Both the position numbers and the translations under genes were made by a program. From contig NZ_PTJA01000002.1 of the NCBI RefSeq assembly GCF_002934545.1, forward strand, positions 124,001 to 188,000: a stretch of DNA of 64,000 nt. Reading direction: 5' to 3'. The notes beneath the pieces are model-generated. The model was given only the letters and a program-made list of their open reading frames with translations. It had not been told where the DNA came from and did not search any database. This DNA comes from Lacrimispora xylanisolvens (lineage in GTDB: Bacteria; Bacillota; Clostridia; Lachnospirales; Lachnospiraceae). This document shows, piece by piece, positions 25,958-34,345 of the stretch; position 1 is the first letter of the stretch, and each line of letters begins with the position of its first letter.

Positions 25958-26453
25958 AATCACGCAAAAGGATGACTGGTGGAATGTGATAAAACCGGAG
26001 GTTCCTTCTGTGACCGAAATATGGGAAAAATCTGAACCGTTTTTTCTTTCTGGGATATCAAAGGAACCGGACGATTATTTAATGTTTTTACCATTTTATG
26101 ATGGTGATACATTTTTGATTTCAGACCCAGTTAAATATATTTGGAAAAGATACCAAAAAGGAGGCCGATACCGTCCATGTGCATTTGGAAGCGTAAAACA
26201 GAGACAAATTCTGCCCTATTGTTTTATGATGCCAAGAATTCTGGAAGCAATCCACAGTGATACAGAATATTTTAAGAATGGTGATATCAGGGAACTGGTT
26301 TTAAATAAAAAAATCATTGGTGCAAACCGGGTATTTGGCGTAAGATCTCTCAGACGCATCAGACTGATTATTTCAGCAGATGTATTGGAAGAAATGATAA
26401 GAGAAAATATAACCGGATATAACTGGTCGAAGGTTAAAATAAGTCAGGGGTGA
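25944..26453 (+). CDS. Hypothetical protein resembling Imm11/DUF1629 proteins
   Basis: A 169-residue protein. Its C-terminal portion (VFGVRSLRRIRLIISADVLEEMIRENITGYNWSKVKI) recalls the end of Imm11/DUF1629-type immunity proteins, which often finish with a helix of the form I.D...M....TG..F..V. The resemblance is by eye only. It could be an immunity protein kept from an earlier effector, or a structural adaptor of the spike complex. It overlaps the upstream gene and lies six bases before the DUF4280 gene, so it belongs to the same operon. Confidence 0.65.
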   Translation: MEYYRITQKDDWWNVIKPEVPSVTEIWEKSEPFFLSGISKEPDDYLMFLPFYDGDTFLISDPVKYIWKRYQKGGRYRPCAFGSVKQRQILPYCFMMPRILEAIHSDTEYFKNGDIRELVLNKKIIGANRVFGVRSLRRIRLIISADVLEEMIRENITGYNWSKVKISQG

Positions 26454-26459
26454 TTCGAG

Positions 26460-27611
26460 ATGTCAAAAAAGTATGTAATAGAAGAAGCTCTTTTAAACTG
26501 TCAGTATGGGAACTGTACATGTAAATTAAAACCATGGGATGACCGTCATATTTATATTGGGGATAAGCTGATTGCCAGTGAATGTGATATTGGGAAATTG
26601 TGTAGTAATGGAATATTTGGTTCGTGCAGGAGCCCGTTTGTGGCTTCTGTAAAGCGTGAGTACAGAGACGGAATGAAGAGTCAACAGCAGTTGGTCTTAT
26701 GTAATGATATACCATGTGAGATGTCTGTACGCTTACAATGGCAAAATGCGAAGGATGATGTTTTTTTTGGAGGATATAAAGCGGTACTTGATGATGGCTG
26801 GACAATTTGCGAGACGGGTTTAGGAATAATTTCCCTGGTTGATTCCGGGCAGACGCAAGAAGCACTAATCCAGGAAATGCAGGAAAGGCTTTTGCAATTA
26901 AACAGTATTGTAGATGATTATATTAGTAAGCATGGAATTTCTCCAAAACAGAAATCTGCACTCATGGATAGTGTATTGCTTTGGAATGGATATTTAGGTC
27001 AGGACATTTGCTGGGATTATAAGAGCAATGAGACTAATCGTGAATTCTGTTCTTATCTGGAAAAAACAAATCCGAATCTATTTAATTACTTTGAACGTGG
27101 TCTTTATATTGATGATGGAGAGAATGGACCTATTGATTTAAGCTATATGATGGGTGTCAATAAGGCTCTTAATGGAACGAAAGATGAATGGGAATGCGTA
27201 TCCCAGACTATTGCAGAAGACAGGGGAATGTATAACGGATATTTGGAAGCATGCCGGCAGGAACGTGGAAAAAATTCCTATGAATTACTAAACAATTTCC
27301 TTAATTCTTATAGCGATCCAGATTACGATAGTTATGGAAGATACGAATCATATGTCAATTATCCGCCTCAGGATTGGAGAGACAGATATTGCCGGGATCA
27401 GGGATATGACCCGAATGAACTATCTGTTACAGAACAGAATATAGGTGTTTTACACAACATGATTACGGGAAGAATACAAAATCATATGCCATATAATCCA
27501 GAGGAAGATCCCAAATTAGGAGATATTGTACAAGAACAGTCAAGGAACGCAAATAGGGTTGCGGATGTATTTCTTGGAGCGCTGAGAGAAGATTTAAAGA
27601 AGGGGGAATGA
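26460..27611 (+). CDS. DUF4280 PAAR-like spike-tip protein with C-terminal extension
   Basis: A 383-residue protein. Residues 1-120 match the DUF4280 (PAAR-like) pattern: cysteine- and glycine-rich start (ALLNCQYGNCTCKLKP), IGDKLIASECDI, CRSPF, then LCNDIPCEMS. PAAR-like proteins form the sharp tip on a VgrG spike and can carry cargo. Residues about 130-383 are acidic and Asn/Tyr-rich, with no clear known domain; they may be a cargo or adaptor region. It overlaps the toxin-bearing spike gene by 4 bases (ATGA), so the two are translationally coupled and probably form one tip complex. Confidence 0.82.
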   Translation: MSKKYVIEEALLNCQYGNCTCKLKPWDDRHIYIGDKLIASECDIGKLCSNGIFGSCRSPFVASVKREYRDGMKSQQQLVLCNDIPCEMSVRLQWQNAKDDVFFGGYKAVLDDGWTICETGLGIISLVDSGQTQEALIQEMQERLLQLNSIVDDYISKHGISPKQKSALMDSVLLWNGYLGQDICWDYKSNETNREFCSYLEKTNPNLFNYFERGLYIDDGENGPIDLSYMMGVNKALNGTKDEWECVSQTIAEDRGMYNGYLEACRQERGKNSYELLNNFLNSYSDPDYDSYGRYESYVNYPPQDWRDRYCRDQGYDPNELSVTEQNIGVLHNMITGRIQNHMPYNPEEDPKLGDIVQEQSRNANRVADVFLGALREDLKKGE

Positions 27612-30358
27612 ACATGGAGATTCTGGAACAGGGAAGTCTGGAATTGATTGGGAAAGAATGCTTTGGTTCCCTGGCAGATGTAAGCCTGCAACAGAGTTTT
27701 GGGAAGCATGGTTTTTTAAAGGCGAAAGTATGGCTGAAATATGGAACAGAATGGGATGAAAACAGTAAGCAGTGGGAAGATCTGCCGATTGCACTGATTC
27801 CCAGAGGTAAGACACAGGAGCCTATTTTTTCAGGAATTGTAACCTCCTCTGCGTTTTCTCTTATTAATGGAAGACCTGTGGTAAAATTGGAGGCTTATTC
27901 CTATACAATCATTATGGATAGATTTAATAGAGATCGTTCCTTTCAACAGGAGAGTAATACATATGGCGGTTTAGTTCGCAGCATACTGTCTCCCTACCAG
28001 GCGGCATATATCTGGAATTGTGAAGGGCGTGACGAACCAGTGGGAAGATTTCTGATGCAGTATCAGGAGAGCGATTGGGAATTCTTACGCAGAGTAGCAT
28101 CTATTTATGGGCATCCAATTATGCCGGAAGTACGTTTTCCAGGAGCAAAGATGTTTATCGGACTGCCTGCTGGAAGAAAAGCTCAGCCTTTGGATGCGGA
28201 ACAGTACCGGATTAAAAAAAGTCTTGATAAAACCTGCAAGAACCTGGATAATAAGACTACGGGAGGCCTTTCAGAGGGACTGGAGATAGAGGTCAAAGAC
28301 CGTTATGAAAATTATTTTCTTGGAGATATTATAAAATTTCTAAAAGTTCATCTGGTAGTAACAGCAAAGAATTCTTACTTAAAAGGTGGTCAATGGGTTC
28401 ATGATTATAGTTTGAGACCGTCAGTAAATTGTAAAATGGAGCGGATGGACAATCTTAGGCTGGCTGGAGCAGCCATACCAGGAAGGGTACTGGGAACCTC
28501 CCTGACATCTACAATGCTTGCTTTGGATACAGATATAGAAGGAATGGTGGAGAGCTGGCATGTACAGCCGGTATATTATGCAGGTGGTGGAAAAGGCTAC
28601 AGTGGACAGCCAGAGAAGGGTGACGGCCAGTACCTGTATTTTCCAACTATGCGGGAAGAAGACCGTTATATCCTGGGAGGAGCAGATGCAGGAGAAGATA
28701 GGATCACGTCTATTGTGGCTAAGGCCTCGTCAGAAGAAAAAAAGGAAGAATTAAGAAGGAAGAAATTATCGGCTGGAGGAGATGGTCAGGCAACATCCCA
28801 GCCGCTTTCAAAAACAAAGAGCTGGACAACACCTGGAAATCAGAAATTGATACTTAATGGAAGTGGAGTCAGCTTGTCAAACAAAAAACAGACAAGAGTA
28901 AGCGTTACTGGGAGTGGGATTAATATATCCAGTTCTGGAAATTTATCACTTGAGACAGGAAATATTCTGGGGTATGGCAAAAATATAGAAATGAATGCTA
29001 AGGAATATGTCTGGATTAACTGTGAAGAGAGCGGGATTCTCCTGTTACCAGAGGCAGTTCATATGAAGGCAGAAGAAATCTACATAGAAAGCCCTCAAAA
29101 TGTACCCCATGAAATTGTTAGGGAAGATGCTGTTGAGAAGATTCTTGGGATCTATGAAAAATCGAAAAAGACAATACCTCCTATATATGCTTCAGATGGA
29201 AGCATAATACGAAGAGAGGGGTATGACGATATTCTTTTCAGTGAGGAGCTGTTTCACTATTTCGAAGATAATGTGTATGGTAAAGGTGAGTACGAGAATC
29301 CAATTGGGCAGCCAGTCCTGAATTTTTATGACAGTTGGCTGGACGAGACATATGGAAAATCTAAATTAAAAAAATTTTGGGAGCACATGAGCACTCTCGA
29401 TGGATTCCAGGATATGCTTGATGTTGCAGGTATCATTCTAGAGCCGGCGGATCTTCTTAATTGCTTTATTTATGCGTGCCGGGGGAATGGCAAGGAAGCA
29501 GTACTTTCATTAATTTGTACAGCACCGCTGATCGGTGATCTGATAGGAAAAGGCGGCAAGGCGGTAATGGGAGCCAGTACAGATTTGGCTCTGAAGCTTG
29601 GAAAAGACGGAAAGAAGATAGTGGAAGGTCTGGAATTGGTATATAAAACTTCGTCAGACGGAGCCGCATTTTTAAGAAAACATATCGATGACGCATTGGA
29701 TCTTCTAAGCAGCGGCATGCGTGGGGAAGATGGCTATAGATTGGCATTTGCGGGAGGGGGATATTTTGATGATGCTGGTAAGATAACATTTAGCATAGTT
29801 GATGATGCAGGAAATGCTTCATCTTATGTCAGGTATATTGATGATGTTATGGATGGGGCGAATAGAAGTGCTAGAAACGGAAGTACCAAAGTTGTAGCTG
29901 AGGGGACGGGTAACCTAAAAAAGAGTCTTACCGATAAAATTAATAATATAAGAGAACAAATGCCTAATAATCCACTTAAAAATAAAGGTAATATGGCTAC
30001 AGCAGAGGTTGATATTCCTGGGATTAAAAAAGAGTTTAGCGCTCATAGTAAGATTAATTCCTCACTAGATAAGGGCGCAGATATAAGTGATTTTTCTTTA
30101 TTGAAACCAGAAGGGGATAGAATATTTAAAACTTATGAACCAGCATCATCTACACTAACAGGTACTCCATTTGACCGATTCCATGATACAGAAGCTAAAA
30201 TTTTAGAAGATATTGCTTCGCAAATAACTGATCCAAATATCTCCGGAACCATAGATTTATTTACAGAATTACCAGCTTGCCAAAGTTGTACTAATATTAT
30301 TTTTGAATTTAAAAGGAAGTTTCCTAATATTAAATTAAATATTCTTACTAAGGATTAG
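27608..30358 (+). CDS. VgrG/gpD-like spike protein with C-terminal deaminase-fold toxin
   Basis: A 916-residue polymorphic effector. Residues 1-350 form the gp27-like hub (FSGIVTSSAFS; GRFLMQYQESDWEFLRRVASIYGHPI). Residues 400-500 are beta-helix spike repeats (LILNGSGVSLSN; VSVTGSGINISSSGN). The middle (510-770) is a linker and pre-toxin region with a hydrophobic patch near 630-650. The C-terminal about 110 residues look like a cytidine-deaminase-fold toxin of the BURPS668_1122 (Toxin-deaminase) type: AHSKIN near 812, HDTEAKILE with Glu862 as proton shuttle, and PACQSC with zinc-binding Cys891 and Cys894. The DNA becomes more AT-rich in the toxin part, as in swappable toxin tips. A small gene 23 bases downstream probably gives immunity. 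Confidence 0.85.
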   Translation: MNMEILEQGSLELIGKECFGSLADVSLQQSFGKHGFLKAKVWLKYGTEWDENSKQWEDLPIALIPRGKTQEPIFSGIVTSSAFSLINGRPVVKLEAYSYTIIMDRFNRDRSFQQESNTYGGLVRSILSPYQAAYIWNCEGRDEPVGRFLMQYQESDWEFLRRVASIYGHPIMPEVRFPGAKMFIGLPAGRKAQPLDAEQYRIKKSLDKTCKNLDNKTTGGLSEGLEIEVKDRYENYFLGDIIKFLKVHLVVTAKNSYLKGGQWVHDYSLRPSVNCKMERMDNLRLAGAAIPGRVLGTSLTSTMLALDTDIEGMVESWHVQPVYYAGGGKGYSGQPEKGDGQYLYFPTMREEDRYILGGADAGEDRITSIVAKASSEEKKEELRRKKLSAGGDGQATSQPLSKTKSWTTPGNQKLILNGSGVSLSNKKQTRVSVTGSGINISSSGNLSLETGNILGYGKNIEMNAKEYVWINCEESGILLLPEAVHMKAEEIYIESPQNVPHEIVREDAVEKILGIYEKSKKTIPPIYASDGSIIRREGYDDILFSEELFHYFEDNVYGKGEYENPIGQPVLNFYDSWLDETYGKSKLKKFWEHMSTLDGFQDMLDVAGIILEPADLLNCFIYACRGNGKEAVLSLICTAPLIGDLIGKGGKAVMGASTDLALKLGKDGKKIVEGLELVYKTSSDGAAFLRKHIDDALDLLSSGMRGEDGYRLAFAGGGYFDDAGKITFSIVDDAGNASSYVRYIDDVMDGANRSARNGSTKVVAEGTGNLKKSLTDKINNIREQMPNNPLKNKGNMATAEVDIPGIKKEFSAHSKINSSLDKGADISDFSLLKPEGDRIFKTYEPASSTLTGTPFDRFHDTEAKILEDIASQITDPNISGTIDLFTELPACQSCTNIIFEFKRKFPNIKLNILTKD

Positions 30359-30381
30359 AAATGTGAAGGGAGAATTAAGCA

Positions 30382-30708
30382 ATGGATTTAACTTATTTAG
30401 AAATTAAAGAAGATATGCAAGATTCATTTGACAGTTTATACAAAAGAGCCAATTACACTGCAAAAGACGCATTCTATGCGACACTAGAGGATTACATAAC
30501 ACATGATAGTTCAACAGAAACAGAAGAGTGTTGTATTTATGTAAATTTCGCATTAATTTTAATTAATGCTGAGGAAAAAATAGAGTTTTTAAAAAATAGG
30601 CTTTTGGAATTAATAGATGATAAGAATATAAGTTTTTACAAAGAGGAACTTAATAATGACTTTAACAACTTTTATCAAGATTTAATAACACTTAAAAAAT
30701 TATTATAG
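30382..30708 (+). CDS. Probable immunity protein for the deaminase toxin
   Basis: A 108-residue acidic, mostly helical protein with AGGGAG upstream, starting 23 bases after the toxin stop. It is AT-rich like the toxin tip, lacks a signal peptide and membrane segments, and has no family I recognise. The immunity role rests on position (directly after the toxin-encoding 3' end), size and composition. Confidence 0.65.
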   Translation: MDLTYLEIKEDMQDSFDSLYKRANYTAKDAFYATLEDYITHDSSTETEECCIYVNFALILINAEEKIEFLKNRLLELIDDKNISFYKEELNNDFNNFYQDLITLKKLL

Positions 30709-30813
30709 TATTAATTATAGGCAATTATCCTGAATTATTAAACCCCCAAATTGATAGGAATTTTAAAATCACCCCTTTTGAAGGTTTTGGTTTGAATATG
30801 CTAATGTTTAAAT

Positions 30814-31193
30814 GGAGTCGTTCATAACCCCGTAAATCTTTTGCATAAATGAGTATTCCCTACAAGCGCAACCTCGGTTACGACCCCAATGCCAAAAATC
30901 CGACCCCGATGATAAAGTTCTCTCAGCCCGCATTGCGGGCTGATGTTAGCCGAGTCGGGGAAGTTTTTGACCCCGGCTCTTTAACCTGCATCATTTTCGA
31001 CCCCATGGTTCATCCCTGCTTTTGTAGCAAAATAGAGTGAAAATATTCCAGTTCAGGAATTTATAAATGGTTGCGATTATGCGACTTGAGGGATATGAAA
31101 AACTGGTCTATATGCGACATTTTTCTGAAAAATCAACCGGAAGACGAACAGGAGGCAATAGCAATCCAAACAGTTATTAGGTGCAAAGGGAAA
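30814..31193. repeat. Repeat copy A, ~380 bp transposon-like remnant
   Basis: This stretch is repeated, with scattered substitutions and a few small indels, at 34346-34730. It encodes no clear protein. It holds four GACCCC motifs (30882, 30902, 30969, 30999) and the palindrome CAGCCCGCATTGCGGGCTG around 30925. Multiple short repeats near an end resemble the terminal binding sites of IS21-type elements, but the family is uncertain. A short part recurs at 35852-35882. The 105 bases between the immunity gene and this copy (30709-30813) hold nothing I recognise. Confidence 0.75.
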
Positions 31194-31422
31194 ATCCATA
31201 TTTTTCAAATTTGCCCAACGAGGTGCTTTATTGCCTGAATGGCATATATGTTCCACCAGTGGTTTTAAAGGCCACACAGGGGTGATATTTTGCGACACAG
31301 GGCAAAACGAAAGTGGTCTATTGATTCTGTTCCACCAGAAGCTTAGTCAGATCATCTACCCTATGGTTCATGGTGAACCATGAATTTACTTCAAACTGGT
31401 TCTATGGTAAAATGGTGCTGCC

Positions 31423-31462
31423 GGGGGTTACAGGGGGTGAAAACACTTCTTCTGTAACTCCC
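31423..31462 (+). ncRNA. Candidate structured RNA in the IS110 left non-coding region
   Basis: An 11-bp stem (31423-31433 with 31452-31462, one G-U pair) encloses a smaller GTG-AAAA-CAC hairpin. In IS110-group elements the non-coding end beside the transposase start encodes the bridge RNA that specifies target and donor DNA, and it usually begins with a stable hairpin. Only the location and structure support this call; the guide loops were not resolved. Confidence 0.3.
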
Positions 31463-31701
31463 TTTTCTGTTTCTTTTTCTGCCGTTCCTTTCTCCTGAAA
31501 CTAAATCCAGAAATGACTTGCAATCCATTCCATACAGAGTTAACATCAACAACCAATAAAAGAAATAACTTGTCCATCCACCCATTGGTTTGTTGTAGAT
31601 TGGCTGTCGCCCCCTTGCGGACTCGTGAAGAGTTAACGCTGTCATCTGAGGTTGCCGGTACGGGAACTGATTGGTTGGAAGCAAGATCTGGAGGGAGAGA
31701 A

Positions 31702-32928
31702 TTGCAAAAAAGAGAAAATTTGCTTTATGTAGGAATTGACTTGCATAAGGAAAGTCATACCGCAGTGATGGTAAACTGCTGGAATGAAAAGTTAGAGATA
31801 GTAGTGATAGAAAACAAGCCTAGTGAATTTAAAAAGCTGGCAGAAAAGGTAAAGAGAAAATCCAATCATCTTGGGCTTGAACCTATTTACGGATTGGAGA
31901 ATGCATACGGCTACGGCAGAAGTTTAGCTGTCTGGCTGATTGAAAAAGGTTACATTGTAAAAGACATTAATCCAGCTCTGGCTTATGACCAGAGAAAAAG
32001 TGCACCCATGCTCCGTAAAAATGATGAGCATGATGCGTATTGTGTGGCAACGGTACTCATAAACCAGTTACATACTTTGCCAGATGCTAAGCCAAAAGAT
32101 AACGAATGGACATTGGCTCAATTAGTAAATCGGAGAGATTTATTGGTGAAAGACGGTATTCGCTTTAAGAACGGACTCCATGAGCAGATATCCATAGCTT
32201 ATCCCAGCTACAGTAAGTTCTTCAGCGAAATAGACGGAAAATGTGCCATGTATTTCTGGAAAACCTACCCATCCCCTGTTCACTTACAGGGAAAAACGGC
32301 AGAAGACCTAACAATCGAATTTAAGGAAATATCCCGTATTGCCAAGAAAGATAAAGCGGAGTTGATTCTGGACTGTGTTCAGAATGATGGAAATACCTTT
32401 CGGGAATATCAGGAATCCAGAGATTTTATCACAACAAGTCTGGTACGGGATTTGGAACATCAAAAAGAAGAATTAGCAGGGCTTGATAAAGAAATCGATA
32501 TAATCCTGCTTAGCTTTGATTATAAACTGACCAGTATGTCAGGGATTGGAACTTCTATAGCCAGCAAGCTGATTGCAGAAATCGGAGATATTCGAAGATT
32601 TCCCAGTGCAGATAAGCTGGCAAGATTCGCGGGAGTGGCTCCTGTAAAGTTCAGTTCCGCCGGAAAAGGCAAGGAGCAAAGCTCCAGACAAGGAAACCGC
32701 CAGTTGCATGGATTGTTTTATTTCCTGGCAGTAACCATGGTATCGAAGCCAAAGAACGGAATACCCAATCATCCGGTATTTTATGATTATTACATGCGGA
32801 AAATCGGTGAAGGAAAGACAAAGTCTCAAGCGCTGGTCTGTATCATGCGCCGTTTGGTGAACATTGTGTACGGAATGATGAAAAACAAGACGGAATACCG
32901 TGAACCGATTCCAAAAGAGGAACAGTAA
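31702..32928 (+). CDS. IS110-family transposase (DEDD recombinase)
   Basis: A 408-residue transposase from a TTG start at 31702 with GGAGGG six bases upstream; the ATG at 31513 would add 63 residues unlike the family. The N-terminal RuvC-like domain starts LLYVGIDLHKESHT with the first catalytic Asp, followed by the Glu in YGLENAYGYG and the acidic pair in RKNDEHDAYCVA. The C-terminal Transposase_20 domain shows MSGIGTSIASKLIAEIGDI, FAGVAPV and SRQGNRQL with the conserved serine region. It appears intact. It catalyses RNA-guided recombination in IS110 elements. Its stop is followed at once by a foreign, open toxin frame. Confidence 0.92.
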   Translation: MQKRENLLYVGIDLHKESHTAVMVNCWNEKLEIVVIENKPSEFKKLAEKVKRKSNHLGLEPIYGLENAYGYGRSLAVWLIEKGYIVKDINPALAYDQRKSAPMLRKNDEHDAYCVATVLINQLHTLPDAKPKDNEWTLAQLVNRRDLLVKDGIRFKNGLHEQISIAYPSYSKFFSEIDGKCAMYFWKTYPSPVHLQGKTAEDLTIEFKEISRIAKKDKAELILDCVQNDGNTFREYQESRDFITTSLVRDLEHQKEELAGLDKEIDIILLSFDYKLTSMSGIGTSIASKLIAEIGDIRRFPSADKLARFAGVAPVKFSSAGKGKEQSSRQGNRQLHGLFYFLAVTMVSKPKNGIPNHPVFYDYYMRKIGEGKTKSQALVCIMRRLVNIVYGMMKNKTEYREPIPKEEQ

Positions 32929-33075
32929 TTTTTCTATTTAAAAACGGCACAAAGGCGTGCTATAATTTTTTTAATTGAATACGAAAATTTACCGTTAGTC
33001 GGATATCTCAGTACTCCACCTGAGGGGGCGGGTTATGCTGGTAAAAATTCTTTAAATATTGTAAAAGAAACAGAT

Positions 33076-33549
33076 ATGTTTGTAGATTATGTCAATGAAT
33101 CAGGTACAGTAATAAGAGTTCCAAAACAAACACCACAATCTATTGCTGATTCAATAAGTAAGAATTTAGATAGTGCAGATATTGGAGTAAGTACAGAGGC
33201 AAAAGTAGCAGATTTCATAAAAAATAATACTGATGCCACAATAACAGATTTTGGTAATAAAATTAAGTCTTCAAATGGAAATCTTTTGGGAGATATTGAT
33301 GTTGCAACAGAAAATAGTCTAATTGAAGTAAAAGCATCAATTTCATCGGTAAAAGAAAAGCAATTATATAAGTATATTGATAGTTCTAAAAATACATATA
33401 TAAATACTGGAAACAAGCAGGCTATATTGTATATTGGTGAACCTATAGATATGGCTAATCCGAATAATGTGAAATTGCTAGAACGAATAAAAGATATGGG
33501 TGTTACTGTTGTTAATGATATAAATGAATTGAAAGGAATGATTAAGTAA
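33076..33549 (+). CDS. Displaced nuclease-type toxin C-terminus (orphan fragment)
   Basis: A 157-residue open frame from an ATG without a convincing ribosome binding site. The same frame is open back to 32929 and reads GYLSTPPEGAGYAG just before the ATG, so this is the end of a longer toxin cut off by the IS110 insertion. Residues 38-90 carry a PD-(D/E)XK-like nuclease pattern: Glu41 in STEAKVADFI, Asp73/Asp75 in GDIDV, and Glu84-Val-Lys86 in LIEVKAS. It is very AT-rich. Orphan toxin tips with their own immunity gene are typical spare cassettes in polymorphic toxin loci. It is unlikely to be secreted as it stands. Confidence 0.65.
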   Translation: MFVDYVNESGTVIRVPKQTPQSIADSISKNLDSADIGVSTEAKVADFIKNNTDATITDFGNKIKSSNGNLLGDIDVATENSLIEVKASISSVKEKQLYKYIDSSKNTYINTGNKQAILYIGEPIDMANPNNVKLLERIKDMGVTVVNDINELKGMIK

Positions 33550-34016
33550 TGGGATTATCTGGAATACTGTTAAAGAAGAAGGAGAAATTTGACTTTGATA
33601 AGTTAATATATGATATCAGGTGTGCAGCTAACGAAGCAAGTATTATTTGTTTAGATGGAATGGAATATGAAAAGAATAATAATGGAACATATGAATATGT
33701 AACATTTGTTCTTAAAGATACTGAAGTGGAGACTGATAATCAGTTTATCATGTATGTGTATAATGATGTTCATAATATGGTAGATGGAATGTTTAATTTT
33801 ATTGATGAGAAAAATAACTATCAGCAATGTATAAATATTGAGGATTTTAGGTCGTGTAAAATGCTCTTAAATTTTATATATGAGTATATGAAATTAAACT
33901 TGGACGACATATTTTATGATGAATTAAAATGGCATTATACATTCACGGATATTGAAAAAATAGCTAAGAGTGAGAATTTTGACTCAGAATGGTGTTATAA
34001 AAATCCACGTGAATAA
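33549..34016 (+). CDS. Probable immunity protein of the orphan toxin cassette
   Basis: A 155-residue acidic protein, AT-rich, with start overlapping the toxin stop (TAATG). No signal peptide or membrane segment. It contains aromatic-rich stretches (FNFIDEKNNYQQC; FYDELKWHYTF) but no family I recognise with certainty. Immediate overlap with the toxin fragment, size and composition make immunity the best inference. Confidence 0.6.
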   Translation: MGLSGILLKKKEKFDFDKLIYDIRCAANEASIICLDGMEYEKNNNGTYEYVTFVLKDTEVETDNQFIMYVYNDVHNMVDGMFNFIDEKNNYQQCINIEDFRSCKMLLNFIYEYMKLNLDDIFYDELKWHYTFTDIEKIAKSENFDSEWCYKNPRE

Positions 34017-34345
34017 AAAACTATCAGATTGATTAAAAAAAACTTAATAGTTACCAGTAGGGTCTTGGTCAATAGTTGGGGTGGGGTTCGTTTTAATTCC
34101 TATCCATTCTTGTGTGGCAGTATAAATATCTCCTGCTATGCAGGGGGAGGGATGATTTAATAGTTTAGCCCATACTAAATGGGAATGCAAGTACAGGAAC
34201 ATGACAGGAAAATATTATCAGATAAATAAATCCTTTCTTTTCAAATTGGTTTAAAGGAGTTAAAGTAGGGTAAAGAATCGAATTAACAAGAATTCATTAT
34301 AGGGTATCTGTTAAATAAGGATAAGGTAACTGGTTACGATTTTCT
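34017..34345. other. Non-coding stretch after the orphan immunity gene
   Basis: About 330 bases with no supported gene. It is AT-rich, has a small GC-rich patch near 34131-34155 (TGCTATGCAGGGGGAGG) and no clear promoter or terminator. It probably represents decayed DNA between the toxin cassette and repeat copy B. Confidence 0.4.

Larger units (their letters stand above)
31194..32990 (+). mobile_element. IS110-family insertion element (ends approximate)
   Basis: The core is a DEDD transposase gene at 31702-32928. The ~500 bases upstream are non-coding and structured, with a dyad at 31363-31381 (ATGGTTCA / TGAACCAT) and a strong hairpin at 31423-31462. IS110 elements lack long terminal inverted repeats, so their ends cannot be fixed here; the left end is somewhere between repeat copy A and 31423, and the right end between the stop at 32928 and about 33000, where a toxin reading frame is already open. 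The insertion separates that toxin fragment from any upstream portion. Confidence 0.65.

Noticed and set aside
23385-30358. Prophage remnant
   Set aside because: gpD-like genes occur in phages, but there are no capsid, terminase, integrase, lysis or tail-tube genes; DUF4280 plus a toxin tip indicates an injection effector cassette.
30882-31004. Repeated GACCCC motifs as a CRISPR-like array
   Set aside because: Spacing is irregular (20, 67 and 30 bases) and the shared units are only 6 bases long; they are better explained as parts of a transposon-like repeat.
30849-31040. 63-codon open frame in repeat copy A
   Set aside because: The same region in copy B does not keep the frame, and it has no ribosome binding site.
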